A stretch of 64,000 nucleotides of DNA from Methylobacterium sp. GTDB lineage: Bacteria; Pseudomonadota; Alphaproteobacteria; Rhizobiales; Beijerinckiaceae. The notes under the pieces are model-generated. The model did no database searches. It was not told the DNA's origin and was given only the letters and a program-made list of their open reading frames with translations. This document shows, piece by piece, positions 27,878 through 39,611 of the stretch. A program made the translations under genes and the position numbers. The stretch is taken from the NCBI GenBank assembly GCA_002928875.1, contig PERO01000019.1, forward strand, positions 1 through 64,000, given 5' to 3'. How positions within the stretch are numbered: the stretch's first letter is position 1; the number at the start of each line of letters is the position of its first letter.

Positions 27878-30469
27878 ATGTTGAAGGAGAGCCCGGCCGG
27901 CCCGCCCATCGATCGCAGCCAGCGCCATGGCAGTCCCGTGCTGCTGCTGCTCGTGACCCTCGTCGTCGTGGGATCGGTGCTGTCGCTGGCGATCCTCGAA
28001 GAGCGTCACCACGCCACGGTGCTCACGCTGTTCCTGGCCGGCTTTGCGGCACTCGGGGTGCTCGCGGCGTTCCTCTATGCGGTGGGCATCCTGCAATTCG
28101 CCGGTCGCGCCTCGCGCAACGACATCACGAAGGCGATCGTGGATGGCGCGGAGGACGGCCAGCTGGTGCTCGATCGCGAGGGCAAGGTGCTCTACGCGAA
28201 TGCCTCCTATCAGGCGTTCTGTGGCGGCGTGCCGGGCCGGGCGGCCAGCATCCGCCCCGTGGAACGGCTGTTTTCGGGCGGGTCCGACGTCAGCGAGGCG
28301 ATCTACCGGCTGGCGCAGGCCGCCCGCGAGGGGCGCGGCGCGACCGAGATCATCCGCCTCGTTCCCGCTCTGGCCGGTGGCGGCCCCTATGGCTGGTACC
28401 GGGTGCGGGTGCGCCCGCTCTCGCGCGCCGAGGGCGACACGGCCGTGCATTGGCGCGTGACCGACATCACCCGCGACCGCGAGAAGCACGAGAACGAATT
28501 CCAGGAATTGCAGCAGGCGATCTCGTATCTCGACAGCGCGCCGGCCGGCTTCTTCTCCGCCCGGCCCGAGGGCCGGATCCTCTACATCAACGCCACGCTG
28601 GCGGACTGGCTCGATTACGACCTCGCCGAGATTGCCGACCGCGACCTCGAGATCCGTGAAATCGTCGCATCGGGCGGCGAGGCCCTGCTCGCGCATGTGC
28701 AGGGGCAGCCGGGCGCGGTGCGCACCGAGACCATCGATCTCGACCTGAAGCGCAAGGGCGGCCAGCGCCTGCCGGTGCGCCTGCTGCATCGCGTGGCCTT
28801 CGCCGCCGACGGCACGGCCGGCGTGTCGCGCACGCTGGTTCTCAACCGTTCGGCCGAAGCCGGCGGAGCGGAGGGGCTGCGCGATGCGGAAGTGCGCTTT
28901 GCCCGGCTGTTCAACACCTCGCCCTTCGCCATCGCGACGCTGAGCCGCTCGGGCGGGATCGAGACCACCAATGCGCGCTTCGCTGGCTTCCTGCCCGGCC
29001 CGCAGGCCGCCGGCCCGCGCGACCTGATGAGCCTGATCGCGCCGGCCGATCGCCCGCGCATCGAGGCGGCCTTCGCCACGGCGCGGGACGGGGCGGGCGA
29101 GAGCGAACCCGTCGATGTGGCGCTGTCCGGCGAGGCCGGCCGCTCCGCGCGCTTCTTCTTCGTGCCATCGGGCGCGAGCGAGCGCAGCGACGAGGCCGTG
29201 ATCGCCTATGCGCTGGAAACGACAGATGAAAAGAAGCTGCAGGAGCAGCTGTTCCAATCCATGAAGATGAACGCCGTCGGCCAGCTCGCCGGCGGTGTCG
29301 CGCATGATTTCAACAACCATCTGCAGGCGATCGTGGGCTTCGCGGACCTGCTGGCCGGAAATTTCCGCGCCACCGATCCGCGGCATCAGGACGTGATGCA
29401 GATCAAGAATTCCGCAAACCGTGCGAAAAGCCTCGTGCGGCAATTGCTGGCCTTTTCACGACAGCAGACCCTGCTGCCGGAAACCATCGATCTCGGTGAT
29501 CGGCTCGGCGATCTCAACGCGATGCTGAAACGCTCCATCGGCCCCAATGTCGAACTCGACATCCGCCATGGCCGCGACCTCTGGCCCACCTTTGCCGACC
29601 CTGCTTCCTTCGACAACATGATCATAAACCTCGCGGTGAATGCCCGCGATGCCATGCCGGAGGGCGGCCGCCTCACCATTCGCACGGCGAATGTGCCGGC
29701 GGCGGATACGGACGAATACGATGTCGAGGGGTTGAAGCGCGGCGATTATGTCGTCGTCGACGTGGCCGATACCGGCACCGGCATGTCGCCCGAAGTCCGG
29801 CGCAAGATCTTCGAACCGTTCTTCACGACCAAGGAAGTGGGGCGCGGCACCGGGCTCGGCCTCTCCTCGGTCTATGGCTTCGTCACCCAGTCGAATGGCT
29901 CGATCGATTGCGTGAGCGAACTGGGCAAGGGCACGACCTTCCGGATTTTCCTCCCCCGCCACGTGCCGCGCGCCGGCGACCTGCTGCCCGCCGGGGATGA
30001 CACGCCGTCCGCGAGCGAGATGCCGGGCGAGGCCCCGGCCGGCGGCGAAGCCGGCACGCCGGTGGCGCAGGCCGAAAAGCCGCCCATTGCGGATCTGACC
30101 GGAACCGGCACCATCCTGCTCGTCGAGGATGAGGATGCCGTGCGCAATTTCGGCGCCAGGGCCCTTCGTTCGCGCGGCTACACCGTGATCGAAGCGCAAT
30201 CCGGCGTCGATGCCTTGCACCAGCTCGAAACCCATGCCATCGCGGATATCGACCTCGTCGTCTCCGATGTCGTGATGCCGGAAATGGATGGTCCCTCGCT
30301 TCTGCGCGAATTGCGCGCGCGCAAGCCGGAAATCCGGGTGATCTTCGTTTCGGGCTATGCGGAGGAAGCCTTCCGCAAGAACCTGCCCGAGGGCCAGCAA
30401 TTCGATTTCCTGCCGAAACCGTTCAGTCTCAAGCAGTTGATCGAGGCCGTGAAGCGGGTGATGAGCTGA
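27878..30469 (+). CDS. cckA: Hybrid sensor histidine kinase, CckA-like
   Basis: Two TMs, PAS regions, H-box '[25 protein letters not shown]', HATPase '[11 protein letters not shown]', C-terminal receiver; downstream of flhB. Confidence 0.85.
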   Translation: MLKESPAGPPIDRSQRHGSPVLLLLVTLVVVGSVLSLAILEERHHATVLTLFLAGFAALGVLAAFLYAVGILQFAGRASRNDITKAIVDGAEDGQLVLDREGKVLYANASYQAFCGGVPGRAASIRPVERLFSGGSDVSEAIYRLAQAAREGRGATEIIRLVPALAGGGPYGWYRVRVRPLSRAEGDTAVHWRVTDITRDREKHENEFQELQQAISYLDSAPAGFFSARPEGRILYINATLADWLDYDLAEIADRDLEIREIVASGGEALLAHVQGQPGAVRTETIDLDLKRKGGQRLPVRLLHRVAFAADGTAGVSRTLVLNRSAEAGGAEGLRDAEVRFARLFNTSPFAIATLSRSGGIETTNARFAGFLPGPQAAGPRDLMSLIAPADRPRIEAAFATARDGAGESEPVDVALSGEAGRSARFFFVPSGASERSDEAVIAYALETTDEKKLQEQLFQSMKMNAVGQLAGGVAHDFNNHLQAIVGFADLLAGNFRATDPRHQDVMQIKNSANRAKSLVRQLLAFSRQQTLLPETIDLGDRLGDLNAMLKRSIGPNVELDIRHGRDLWPTFADPASFDNMIINLAVNARDAMPEGGRLTIRTANVPAADTDEYDVEGLKRGDYVVVDVADTGTGMSPEVRRKIFEPFFTTKEVGRGTGLGLSSVYGFVTQSNGSIDCVSELGKGTTFRIFLPRHVPRAGDLLPAGDDTPSASEMPGEAPAGGEAGTPVAQAEKPPIADLTGTGTILLVEDEDAVRNFGARALRSRGYTVIEAQSGVDALHQLETHAIADIDLVVSDVVMPEMDGPSLLRELRARKPEIRVIFVSGYAEEAFRKNLPEGQQFDFLPKPFSLKQLIEAVKRVMS

Positions 30470-30515
30470 GCCCGGGCGACGTGACGCCTGGAACAGCGCC
30501 GGGAGGCGCGCCTGC

Positions 30516-31502
30516 TCAGAAGATCATCCCGCCATCATAGGCGGCAGCGATCCGCCCCAGCGCCGCTCGCGCGGCATCATCCAGCGGCAGCGGCTCTTCC
30601 GGCACGGCCTGCAGACCCTTGCGCGGAAAGTCGGCCTTGCCCCGCAGGAGTTTTCGCAATTCCGGGCCGCGCTCCAGGCCTTCCGTGCCGGCCGACTTCT
30701 CGAGAAGACCGCGCAGAAAGGCGGGTGATAACTCCGGCAGGCTCGCCAGCAGCCCGGCGACCAGCCGCATGGTCAATTCCCGATCGGGATGCTCTTCGTT
30801 TTCCCCGGCCTTTCCATATTCGTACAGGTGTTTCACCACATCCCACGAGGCAGGCGCGGGCGGAAAGCGCTCCGCGAGTGCCGCCTCTTCGTCAGCGACA
30901 TAGAAGCGGTTGAGATCGTCCGTGAAAGCCATCCGATAGCCGCGCGCAAGAAGACCGGGCTCCCAGGCCGCCGATGCATCCGCCATGCTTCCCGGCTCGA
31001 CGGCTTCGATGCACATCACGCGCGGCCGGTGCCGATCGAGATCAAGGCCGGCCAAAACGATGCCCTCCGCGCCCTCGACATCGATCTTCAGGAAGTCGAT
31101 CGCCCCGATCTTCCGCTCGTCGATGATGCTGGACAGCCGCCGGATCGGGCGTTTCTCGCTGCGGTAGTCCGCGCCGAACGCCTTGGCGCCGCGCGCTTTC
31201 TCCTCAACGATCGAGGAGAAGCCGTGCAGGCGCTCCACGCGATGGAACAAGACCTCGCCGTCGCGATCGCCGACCGGATGGTCGATCACGAGATCGCGCG
31301 GGCGAACCGTCGCATAAGCCCTGGCCAGCGCCTGTTGCGGCTCGACGACAAGCCCGCGCCAGCCGCGAAGGTAGAAATGAAAACTGACATTGTCTGCAAC
31401 GGGATGGCCGCCGCCGATATCGATGTAGAATCCGCGTTCCTGCTCCGCGAACACCCCTTCGAGATGGTAGTCTTCCAGCCGCTGGGCGTACGAAATTCTC
31501 AT
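30516..31502 (-). CDS. FkbM family methyltransferase
   Basis: '[33 protein letters not shown]...[34 protein letters not shown]'. Confidence 0.88.
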   Translation of the reverse strand: MRISYAQRLEDYHLEGVFAEQERGFYIDIGGGHPVADNVSFHFYLRGWRGLVVEPQQALARAYATVRPRDLVIDHPVGDRDGEVLFHRVERLHGFSSIVEEKARGAKAFGADYRSEKRPIRRLSSIIDERKIGAIDFLKIDVEGAEGIVLAGLDLDRHRPRVMCIEAVEPGSMADASAAWEPGLLARGYRMAFTDDLNRFYVADEEAALAERFPPAPASWDVVKHLYEYGKAGENEEHPDRELTMRLVAGLLASLPELSPAFLRGLLEKSAGTEGLERGPELRKLLRGKADFPRKGLQAVPEEPLPLDDAARAALGRIAAAYDGGMIF

Positions 31503-31567
31503 GCCGCAACCGATCTCCCTCGACCCGAGGCTTAAGCCAGCGCATGGCTGTTGGCAAGTCCGAACAA

Positions 31568-31582
31568 GAACAAAAAAAGAAC
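31568..31582. promoter_or_regulatory. LexA (SOS) box, alphaproteobacterial type
   Basis: GAAC-AAAAAAA-GAAC (reverse complement GTTC-N7-GTTC), 72 bp upstream of the recA GTG start. Confidence 0.75.
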
Positions 31583-31653
31583 TTTACAATGAGAACAAAG
31601 ATGGAATAAACCGTCTGTTGAAGCTGCCCCGCCAATCCCCTAAGGAGGGTCTC

Positions 31654-32730
31654 GTGTCTCAATCTGTGCTCCGACTCGTGGAAGGTTCCTCCATGGACAA
31701 GACCAAGGCTCTCGATGCCGCGCTCTCGCAGATCGAGCGCGCCTTCGGCAAGGGTTCGATCATGCGGCTCGGGCAGCAGAAGGCGCTCGAGATCGAGACG
31801 ATTCCAACGGGTTCGCTGGGTCTCGATATCGCGCTCGGCGTCGGTGGGTTGCCGCGCGGCCGGGTGATCGAGATCTTTGGCCCCGAATCGTCCGGCAAGA
31901 CGACATTGGCGCTGCATACGGTTGCGGAGGCGCAGAAGATCGGCGGCGTGTCCGCCTTCATCGATGCGGAGCATGCGCTGGATCCGATTTACGCGCGCAA
32001 GCTTGGCGTCAATCTCGATAACCTTCTGATTTCCCAGCCGGATACGGGGGAGCAGGCGCTCGAGATCGCCGATACACTCGTCCGGTCGGGAGCTGTCGAT
32101 GTGCTGGTGGTCGATTCGGTCGCTGCGCTCACGCCCAAGTCGGAAATCGAGGGCGAGATGGGCGAGGTTCAGCCCGGCCAGCAGGCGCGGTTGATGAGCC
32201 AGGCCCTGCGCAAGCTCACGGCATCCATCTCGCGTTCGAACACGATGGTGATCTTCATCAACCAGATCCGCATGAAGATCGGCGTGATGTATGGCAGCCC
32301 CGAGACGACGACCGGCGGCAATGCCCTCAAGTTCTATGCCTCGGTCCGGCTGGATATCCGCCGGATCGGCTCGATCAAGGAGCGCGAGGATGTCGTGGGC
32401 AATACGACCCGCGTGAAGGTTGTGAAGAACAAGGTGGCCCCGCCCTTCAAGCAGGTCGAGTTCGACATCATGTATGGCGAGGGCGTCTCGAAGATGGGCG
32501 AGTTGATCGATCTCGGCGTGAAGGCGGGAATCGTCGAGAAGTCCGGCGCCTGGTTCTCCTATGACAGCCAGCGTCTCGGGCAGGGCCGCGAGAACGCCAA
32601 GACGTTCCTGAAGCAGAACCCCGCTGTGGCCGACAAGATCGAGCAGTCGCTTCGCCAGAATGCCGGGTTGATTGCTTCCACGATTTTCGAGGGCACGCCG
32701 GGCGATGGGGAAGGCGAGGAGGAGGTCTGA
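31654..32730 (+). CDS. recA: Recombinase RecA
   Basis: Walker A 'GPESSGKT'; '[27 protein letters not shown]'; GTG start with SD taaggaggg. Confidence 0.97.
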   Translation: MSQSVLRLVEGSSMDKTKALDAALSQIERAFGKGSIMRLGQQKALEIETIPTGSLGLDIALGVGGLPRGRVIEIFGPESSGKTTLALHTVAEAQKIGGVSAFIDAEHALDPIYARKLGVNLDNLLISQPDTGEQALEIADTLVRSGAVDVLVVDSVAALTPKSEIEGEMGEVQPGQQARLMSQALRKLTASISRSNTMVIFINQIRMKIGVMYGSPETTTGGNALKFYASVRLDIRRIGSIKEREDVVGNTTRVKVVKNKVAPPFKQVEFDIMYGEGVSKMGELIDLGVKAGIVEKSGAWFSYDSQRLGQGRENAKTFLKQNPAVADKIEQSLRQNAGLIASTIFEGTPGDGEGEEEV

Positions 32731-32864
32731 CATTAGATCGCCCTTGCGCGTTGCGCTCGGGCGTGGACAGGGCTCGGACTGCTGTCTAGAAGCGATCTCA
32801 GCATGCGTATCGCCCAGACGGGAAGCGCAGGATTTGATCCTTGGACGGAGTGCAGGGTTTCGCC

Positions 32865-35522
32865 ATGGCGGGTGTAAGTGAAGTTCGGTCGGCATTTCTG
32901 GATTTCTTCGGTGGCAGCGGGCACAATCTCGTTCCCTCGTCTCCGCTGGTTCCGCGCAACGACCCAACCCTGATGTTCACGACGGCGGGGATGGTTCAGT
33001 TCAAGAACCTGTTCACCGGCCTTGAGACACGAAGCTACACGCGGGCGGCGACGGCCCAGAAATGCGTGCGTGCTGGCGGCAAGCACAACGATCTGGACAA
33101 TGTCGGCTATACCGCCCGGCATCACACCTTCTTTGAGATGCTGGGGAATTTTTCCTTCGGTGATTATTTCAAGGAAGATGCGATCCGTTATGCCTGGACG
33201 CTGGTGACGCGCGATTACGCCTTGCCGAAGGACAAGTTGAGCGTCACCGTCTACCACACGGATGACGAGGCCTTCGATCTCTGGAAGAAGATTGCCGGGC
33301 TGCCCGACGAACGCATCATCCGCATCGCGACATCTGACAATTTCTGGGCGATGGGAGACACAGGACCTTGCGGTCCGTGTTCGGAAATCTTCTACGACCA
33401 TGGTCCCCATGTTCCGGGCGGCCCGCCGGGATCGCCCGACGCGGATGGCGATCGCTTCATCGAGATCTGGAATCTCGTTTTCATGCAGTATGAATCGCTG
33501 CCCGATGGCAGCCGCGTGCCCCTGCCCAAGCCGTCGATCGATACCGGGATGGGGCTCGAGCGAATCTCCGCCGTTCTGCAGGGCACGCACGACAATTATC
33601 GCATCGATCTGATGCGGAGCCTCATTCTGGCGGTCGCGCAGGCGACCGGGATCGATCCGGATGGGCCGCAATCGGCCTCGCACCGGGTGATCGCTGATCA
33701 TCTGCGCGCTTCGGCCTTTCTCGTGGCGGATGGCGTGCTGCCGTCCAATGAAGGTCGTGGCTATGTGCTCCGCCGCATCATGCGACGTGGCATGCGGCAT
33801 GCCCATATGCTCGGCGCCCGTGAGCCGCTCATGCACCGCATCGTCCCGGTTCTGATCCGCGAGATGGGCCAGGCCTATCCGGAACTGGTGCGCGCGGAGA
33901 CCCTGATCACCGAAACCCTGCGGCTTGAGGAAACCCGGTTCCGCAACACGCTCGAGCGCGGATTGGCCCTGCTCGAAGGCGAGGTGCAGAAGCTCGGCGA
34001 TGGACAGGTTTTTTCGGGCGAAACCGCGTTCCGCCTCTATGATACCTACGGGTTCCCGCTCGATCTCACGCAGGATGCCCTGCGTGCGCGCCGCATTTCG
34101 GTCGATGTCGATTCCTTTCAGGCCGCGATGGAGCGGCAGAAGGCCGAAGCCCGCGCGCATTGGGCGGGGTCCGGCGAAGCGGCGAACGAAGCGATCTGGT
34201 TCCAGGTTCGCGACAAGGTCGGCACCACGGAATTCCTCGGCTACGGCACGGAGGAGGCCGAAGGGGTCGTCACGGCCGTGGTTCATGACGGCAAGATGGT
34301 CGAGAAGGCCGTTGGCGAGGTGGCGGTCACGCTGAACCAGACCCCGTTCTACGCCGAGAGCGGTGGCCAGGTCGGCGATCAGGGCGTTATCCATGGCGAG
34401 GGTTTCCGCTTTCGCGTCACGGATACGGTCAAGCGCGCCGGCGATGTCTTCGTGCATCTCGGTGTCGTGGAAGAAGGCGAGATCCAGGCGGGCCGCGCTG
34501 CTTTCCTGCGGGTGGACAAGGCGCGCCGCAGCGCCATTCGCGCCAATCATTCGGCCACGCATCTCCTGCACGAGGCCTTGCGGCAGGTTCTGGGCGATCA
34601 CGTTGCGCAGAAGGGTTCGCTGGTCGAGCCGGAGCGCCTGCGCTTCGATATCTCTCACCCCAAGCCGATCGCGGGCGAGGAACTCGAGCGGGTGGAGGAT
34701 ATCGCGAATGCCGTCGTGCTGCGCAATGAGCCGGTGGTGACGCGGCTGATGGCGGTGGATGATGCCATCGCCTCCGGGGCCCGCGCCTTGTTCGGCGAGA
34801 AATATGGCGATGAGGTGCGCGTCGTCTCCATGGGGACGATCGACCGGCCCGATGGCAACAACGCCCCCTATTCGGTGGAATTGTGCGGCGGCACGCATGC
34901 CGCGCGCACGGGTGATATCGGGCTCATCGCCATTGTGGGCGAGGGGGCGGTGTCCGCGGGTGTCCGCCGCATCGAGGCCATGACGGGCAGCACGGCGCGC
35001 CGTTACCTGAATGAACAGAGCCGCCGGCTGAAGGGGGTGGCGCAGGTGTTGCGCGCCAATGTCGACGAGGTGGCGGAGCGCGCCGCGATCCTCGCCGAAG
35101 AGCGCCGCAAGCTCGATCGCGAACTGGCGGATGCGCGCCGCAAGCTGGCCATGGGCGGCGGAAGTGCTGCGCCCGAGGCGGTCGAGAAGGCCGGTTCGAC
35201 CGCTTTCGTCGGGCGCAGCCTGCCGGGCGTGGAGGTGAAGGATCTCAAGGGCCTGGCCGATCAGGAGAAGGCGCGCCTGGGTTCGGGCGTGGTGGCGCTC
35301 GGCGTTGTCGGCGAGGATGGGCGCGCAGGCCTTGTGGTGGGGGTGACGGCCGATCTCGCGGGCCGCATCAACGCCGTCGATCTCGTGAAGATCGGCTCGG
35401 AGGTGCTGGGCGGCAAGGGCGGCGGCGGGCGACCGGATATGGCGCAGGCCGGCGGGCCCGAGGGCGCCCGGATGGCGGAAGCGCTGGCGGCGATTCGCAC
35501 CCGCGTCACCGAGCTGGGGTGA
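32865..35522 (+). CDS. alaS: Alanyl-tRNA synthetase
   Basis: '[40 protein letters not shown]'; '[34 protein letters not shown]'. Confidence 0.98.
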   Translation: MAGVSEVRSAFLDFFGGSGHNLVPSSPLVPRNDPTLMFTTAGMVQFKNLFTGLETRSYTRAATAQKCVRAGGKHNDLDNVGYTARHHTFFEMLGNFSFGDYFKEDAIRYAWTLVTRDYALPKDKLSVTVYHTDDEAFDLWKKIAGLPDERIIRIATSDNFWAMGDTGPCGPCSEIFYDHGPHVPGGPPGSPDADGDRFIEIWNLVFMQYESLPDGSRVPLPKPSIDTGMGLERISAVLQGTHDNYRIDLMRSLILAVAQATGIDPDGPQSASHRVIADHLRASAFLVADGVLPSNEGRGYVLRRIMRRGMRHAHMLGAREPLMHRIVPVLIREMGQAYPELVRAETLITETLRLEETRFRNTLERGLALLEGEVQKLGDGQVFSGETAFRLYDTYGFPLDLTQDALRARRISVDVDSFQAAMERQKAEARAHWAGSGEAANEAIWFQVRDKVGTTEFLGYGTEEAEGVVTAVVHDGKMVEKAVGEVAVTLNQTPFYAESGGQVGDQGVIHGEGFRFRVTDTVKRAGDVFVHLGVVEEGEIQAGRAAFLRVDKARRSAIRANHSATHLLHEALRQVLGDHVAQKGSLVEPERLRFDISHPKPIAGEELERVEDIANAVVLRNEPVVTRLMAVDDAIASGARALFGEKYGDEVRVVSMGTIDRPDGNNAPYSVELCGGTHAARTGDIGLIAIVGEGAVSAGVRRIEAMTGSTARRYLNEQSRRLKGVAQVLRANVDEVAERAAILAEERRKLDRELADARRKLAMGGGSAAPEAVEKAGSTAFVGRSLPGVEVKDLKGLADQEKARLGSGVVALGVVGEDGRAGLVVGVTADLAGRINAVDLVKIGSEVLGGKGGGGRPDMAQAGGPEGARMAEALAAIRTRVTELG

Positions 35523-35525
35523 CCC

Positions 35526-36746
35526 ATGCGCAGACGCAGCGCCCGGATGTTCCGCAAGCGCTGCCATGAGCTGCTCGATGGCGGTTCGCCGCATGATGGG
35601 GCAAGCCGCATCGTGCATCGCGCCATCGTCGCGCTCATTCTCGTCAGCGTGGTCGCGGTCATTCTGGAATCGGTCCCGCGATTTGCCGCGCAGTTCAGTC
35701 TGCTGTTTCACGGCATCGAACTGGTCGCGGCGATCGTCTTCACGGTCGAATATGTCCTGAGGCTGTGGTCTGCGGTGGAACATCCGCTGCTGCGCCCGTT
35801 GCCGGCCTGGCGGGCGCGGCTGGCTTATGCCGTGCAGCCCGCCCTTCTGGTCGATCTGCTGGCGATCCTGCCCTTCTATCTCGCGCTGGTCGGGCCCACG
35901 GATTTCCAGGTCCTGCTGATCTTTCGGCTCGTCCGCTTCTTCAAGCTTGCGCGCTATTCGCCCGGCATGCGCTCGCTGCTGGAAGCCGTGCGCGCCGAGC
36001 GCCGCGCCCTGCTCGCCTGCCTCGTGATTCTTGGCGGGTTGATGATTGCCACCGCCGCGCTGATGCATGTGGTGGAGGGGCCGGCGCAACCGGACAAGTT
36101 CGGCTCCATCCCCGAGGCGATGTACTGGTCGATCATCACGCTCACCACGGTGGGCTATGGCGATGCGCATCCCGTGACGATCGGCGGCAAGGTGGTCGCC
36201 GGCATCACGGCGGTGCTCGGGCTCGTGATGCTGTCGCTGCCCGTGGGCATCATCGCGACCTCTTTCGCCGAAGTGATCCATCGCCGGGATTTTGTCGTCA
36301 CCTGGAACATGGTCGCCCGCGTGCCGCTGTTTGCGAGCCTGAATGCCGGCGAGATCGCGACGATCATGCGCTTCCTGCGCTCGCAGGTCGTCGAGGGCGG
36401 CGAGGTGGTGGTGCGGCGCGACGAGCCATCCGCCGCGATGTTCTTCATCGCGAACGGCGCGGTCGAGATCGAGATGACCGGACGCCGCCTGCGCATGGAG
36501 ACCGGGCAGTTCTTCGGCGAGGCCGCGTTGTTCAGCGAGGCGCATCGCACCGGCACGGTCCGCGCGATGGTTGCGACCCATCTCCTGGCGCTCGACCGCG
36601 AGGATTTCATGGTGCTGATGGAGCAGAACCCGGATATCGCGCGCTCGATCAACGAGGCGATCCGCAACGAACGCAACCTGGCACCCGTCGAGCCCGGCGG
36701 CGATATCGCCGTTGCCGAATTGCACGAGAAAAGGCCGCCGGCCTGA
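35526..36746 (+). CDS. Cyclic nucleotide-gated/voltage-type K+ channel (MloK1-like)
   Basis: 6-TM region, selectivity filter 'TLTTVGYGD', C-terminal cNMP-binding-like domain. Confidence 0.9.
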   Translation: MRRRSARMFRKRCHELLDGGSPHDGASRIVHRAIVALILVSVVAVILESVPRFAAQFSLLFHGIELVAAIVFTVEYVLRLWSAVEHPLLRPLPAWRARLAYAVQPALLVDLLAILPFYLALVGPTDFQVLLIFRLVRFFKLARYSPGMRSLLEAVRAERRALLACLVILGGLMIATAALMHVVEGPAQPDKFGSIPEAMYWSIITLTTVGYGDAHPVTIGGKVVAGITAVLGLVMLSLPVGIIATSFAEVIHRRDFVVTWNMVARVPLFASLNAGEIATIMRFLRSQVVEGGEVVVRRDEPSAAMFFIANGAVEIEMTGRRLRMETGQFFGEAALFSEAHRTGTVRAMVATHLLALDREDFMVLMEQNPDIARSINEAIRNERNLAPVEPGGDIAVAELHEKRPPA

Positions 36747-37184
36747 TCAGCGCGGCAGATCCGGCTCGGCCGCGAGCAGGATCGCGCGGGTCTCGTCTGT
36801 CACCGGCACGCTTTTTCGCGTGGCCTGATCGGTATAGGCCCAGATCACCTCGCCCATGGCCGAGGCTTCGTCCTCGCCGTCCCGGAAGACGCCCAGCACG
36901 AAGGCGACGCTGGAGCGCCCGATGCGCGCGACCTTCACACCCACCCGGAACGGATCGTCGAAATGCAGCGGCCCGCGAAACTCCACGCTGGCCTTCACCA
37001 CATGGAAATCGCAGCCCGTGCGCTTCGCATCCGAATAGCGCTCGTGATTCAAGGCCCGGAAATATTCGTGGATCGAGACATCGAAGAAGGTGAGATAATG
37101 CGCGTTGTAGACGACGCCCTGGCCATCGATCTCCGAATAGCGCACGCGGTAGGGGTGGAAAAAGCGGAAGGTGCTGCGATTCAT
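36747..37184 (-). CDS. Acyl-CoA thioesterase (hotdog fold, YbgC-like)
   Basis: 'RVRYSEIDGQGVVYNAHYLTFFDVSIHEYFRAL'; start set at MNRSTFRFF. Confidence 0.88.
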   Translation of the reverse strand: MNRSTFRFFHPYRVRYSEIDGQGVVYNAHYLTFFDVSIHEYFRALNHERYSDAKRTGCDFHVVKASVEFRGPLHFDDPFRVGVKVARIGRSSVAFVLGVFRDGEDEASAMGEVIWAYTDQATRKSVPVTDETRAILLAAEPDLPR

Positions 37185-37240
37185 GATGTTTCCCTGCGGG
37201 GGCGCAGCTTGCCGCGGGCCGGGCGCCGGCACAAACGAAA

Positions 37241-37260
37241 AAGGGGCCCGAAGGCCCCTG
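37241..37260 (-). terminator. Rho-independent terminator of icd
   Basis: Minus strand caggggccttcgggccccttttt. Confidence 0.7.
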
Positions 37261-37282
37261 ATCCGTTGATGCGTGGCGCGCT

Positions 37283-38497
37283 TCAGGAGGCCATCGCCTT
37301 GCGCAGGTTCTCGTCGATCTTGTCGAGGAAGCCCGTGGTCGAGAGCCATTTCTGATCGGCGCCGACCAGCAGCGCGAGGTCCTTGGTCATGGAGCCGGCT
37401 TCGACCGTGTCGACGCAAACCTTTTCGAGGGTCATCGAGAACTTCGCGAGTTCCTGGTTGTCGTCGAGCTTCGCGCGATGGGCGAGGCCGCGGGTCCAGG
37501 CGAAGATCGACGCGATGGAGTTCGTGGAGGTCTGCTTGCCCTTCTGGTGCTCGCGATAATGGCGCGTCACGGTGCCGTGGGCCGCTTCCGCCTCGACGAT
37601 CTTGCCGTCCGGCGTCATCAGCACCGAGGTCATGAGGCCCAGCGAGCCGAAGCCCTGCGCCACGGTGTCCGATTGCACGTCGCCGTCGTAGTTCTTGCAG
37701 GCCCAGACATAGCCGCCGGACCACTTGAGCGCCGAGGCCACCATGTCGTCGATCAGGCGATGCTCGTAGGTAATGCCGGCTTCCTTGTAGGCCGCGGCGA
37801 ATTCGGTCTCGTAGACCTCCTGGAAGATATCCTTGAAGCGGCCGTCATAGACCTTGAGAATGGTGTTCTTGGTCGAGAGATAGACCGGATACTTGCGGTT
37901 GAGGCCGTAATTCAGCGAAGCGCGGGCGAAATCGCGGATCGATTCGTCGAGGTTGTACATGGCCTGCGCCACGCCGGCGCCCGGCGACTTGAACACCTCG
38001 CGCTCGATCACCGCGCCATCCTCGCCGACGAATTTCATCGTCAGCGTGCCCTTGCCGGGGAACTTGAAATCCGTCGCGCGATACTGGTCGCCGAAGGCAT
38101 GGCGGCCGATGACGATCGGCTGCGTCCAGCCCGGCACGAGGCGCGGCACGTTCTTGCAGATGATCGGCTCGCGGAAGATGACGCCGCCGAGGATGTTGCG
38201 GATGGTGCCGTTCGGCGATTTCCACATTTCCTTCAGGTTGAATTCCTGCACGCGCTGCTCGTCGGGCGTGATGGTCGCGCATTTCACCGCGACGCCGTGC
38301 TTGCGGGTCGCCTCGGCGGCCTCGATCGTCACCTTGTCGCTGGTCTTGTCGCGGTATTCGATGCCGAGATCGTAATAATGCAGGTCGATGTCGAGATAGG
38401 GGTGGATCAGCTTGTCCTTGATGAGCTGCCAGATGATCCGGGTCATCTCGTCCCCGTCCATCTCCACTACCGGATTCTTGACCTTGATTTTCGTCAT
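37283..38497 (-). CDS. icd: NADP-dependent isocitrate dehydrogenase
   Basis: '[43 protein letters not shown]'. Confidence 0.97.
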   Translation of the reverse strand: MTKIKVKNPVVEMDGDEMTRIIWQLIKDKLIHPYLDIDLHYYDLGIEYRDKTSDKVTIEAAEATRKHGVAVKCATITPDEQRVQEFNLKEMWKSPNGTIRNILGGVIFREPIICKNVPRLVPGWTQPIVIGRHAFGDQYRATDFKFPGKGTLTMKFVGEDGAVIEREVFKSPGAGVAQAMYNLDESIRDFARASLNYGLNRKYPVYLSTKNTILKVYDGRFKDIFQEVYETEFAAAYKEAGITYEHRLIDDMVASALKWSGGYVWACKNYDGDVQSDTVAQGFGSLGLMTSVLMTPDGKIVEAEAAHGTVTRHYREHQKGKQTSTNSIASIFAWTRGLAHRAKLDDNQELAKFSMTLEKVCVDTVEAGSMTKDLALLVGADQKWLSTTGFLDKIDENLRKAMAS

Positions 38498-38702
38498 CGC
38501 GTCCCCGCATCCATCGCTTGGCATCGTTTCCCCCGCCGGCGCGAGACGCGCGCAAACGGACCGGCGGCGGCTATAGCATCGCGTGCGCATGAGCGGAAGA
38601 CGATCCGCTATCAGCCTTTCGCGAGGTGGAATTGTGTTTGGCGGGTTGACCGTCCGCCCGGCGCCCTGCATCTGGCCGGGGAGCGGGGGAGATGAAGACG
38701 CG

Positions 38703-39545
38703 ATGAGCGAGCCAGTGCAGCAATCGGTCCGGCGGGCGGCGCCCGTCGTCATTCTCGTGCGGCCGCAGCTCGCCGAGAATATCGGCATGTGCGCGCGCGC
38801 CATGGCGAATTTCGGCCTCTCCGAGATGCGCCTTGTCGCCCCGCGCGATGGCTGGCCGCAGAAGGCGCAGCTGAAGAAGGGCGCGTTCTCCGCCGCGGCC
38901 GGCGCGACGCATATCCTCACGGCCGCGAAGCATTACGACACGCTCGACGCGGCCCTGTTCGATCTCCATCACGTCTATGCCACCACCGCGCGCTTCCGCG
39001 AGCAGGCGAAGCCGGTGGAAGCGCCCGCCATCGCCCTGCCGGATGCCGCGCGCCGCGTCGCGTCGGGTCAGAAGGTGGGGCTGATGTTCGGCCCCGAGCG
39101 CACCGGCCTCGAAAGCGACGAGGTGATGGCCGCCTCCTCCATCATCACGTTTCCGGTGAACCCCGAATATGCCTCGCTGAACCTCGCGCAGGCCGTTTTG
39201 CTCACCGGCTATGAATGGATGCGCGCGTCGCAGGGCGATGTGCTGCCCTTCTCGATGCCCGAACCGAGCCCGCTGGCCTCGCAGGGCATGGTGGGGCAGT
39301 TCTTCGGATTTCTCGAACAGGAACTCGACCGCGTGCGCTTCTTCCACCCCGAGGGCAAGAAGCCGGTGATGATGCGCAATCTGCGCAACATCATCCATCG
39401 CATGGCACCCACCGAACAGGATATCCGCACGCTCTGGGGCATGATCGACCTGCTCGCCAAGGGCGGCAAGCAGCCGGGATCGAAGCAGCCGGGCGTGAAA
39501 AAGCCGAATGCGGATGGCGAGGCCCAGCCGCTCACGGATGCGTGA
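38703..39545 (+). CDS. trmJ: tRNA/rRNA methyltransferase, TrmJ-like (SPOUT)
   Basis: '[38 protein letters not shown]...[15 protein letters not shown]...[11 protein letters not shown]'. Confidence 0.88.
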   Translation: MSEPVQQSVRRAAPVVILVRPQLAENIGMCARAMANFGLSEMRLVAPRDGWPQKAQLKKGAFSAAAGATHILTAAKHYDTLDAALFDLHHVYATTARFREQAKPVEAPAIALPDAARRVASGQKVGLMFGPERTGLESDEVMAASSIITFPVNPEYASLNLAQAVLLTGYEWMRASQGDVLPFSMPEPSPLASQGMVGQFFGFLEQELDRVRFFHPEGKKPVMMRNLRNIIHRMAPTEQDIRTLWGMIDLLAKGGKQPGSKQPGVKKPNADGEAQPLTDA

Positions 39546-39611
39546 AGGCTGCACGGCGCTGCATCCGCGCGTGCCCGTTTCGCGTATGCCTAGATTGCTG
39601 AGGCCCTTCGC

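Noticed and set aside
25600-27909. 769-aa minus-strand ORF
   Set aside because: Antisense to fliQ, fliR and flhB; His/Arg/Asp-rich shadow translation.
32733-36725. 1330-aa minus-strand ORF
   Set aside because: Antisense to alaS and the K+ channel gene, both certain; long only because stops are rare in the GC-rich third-position frame.
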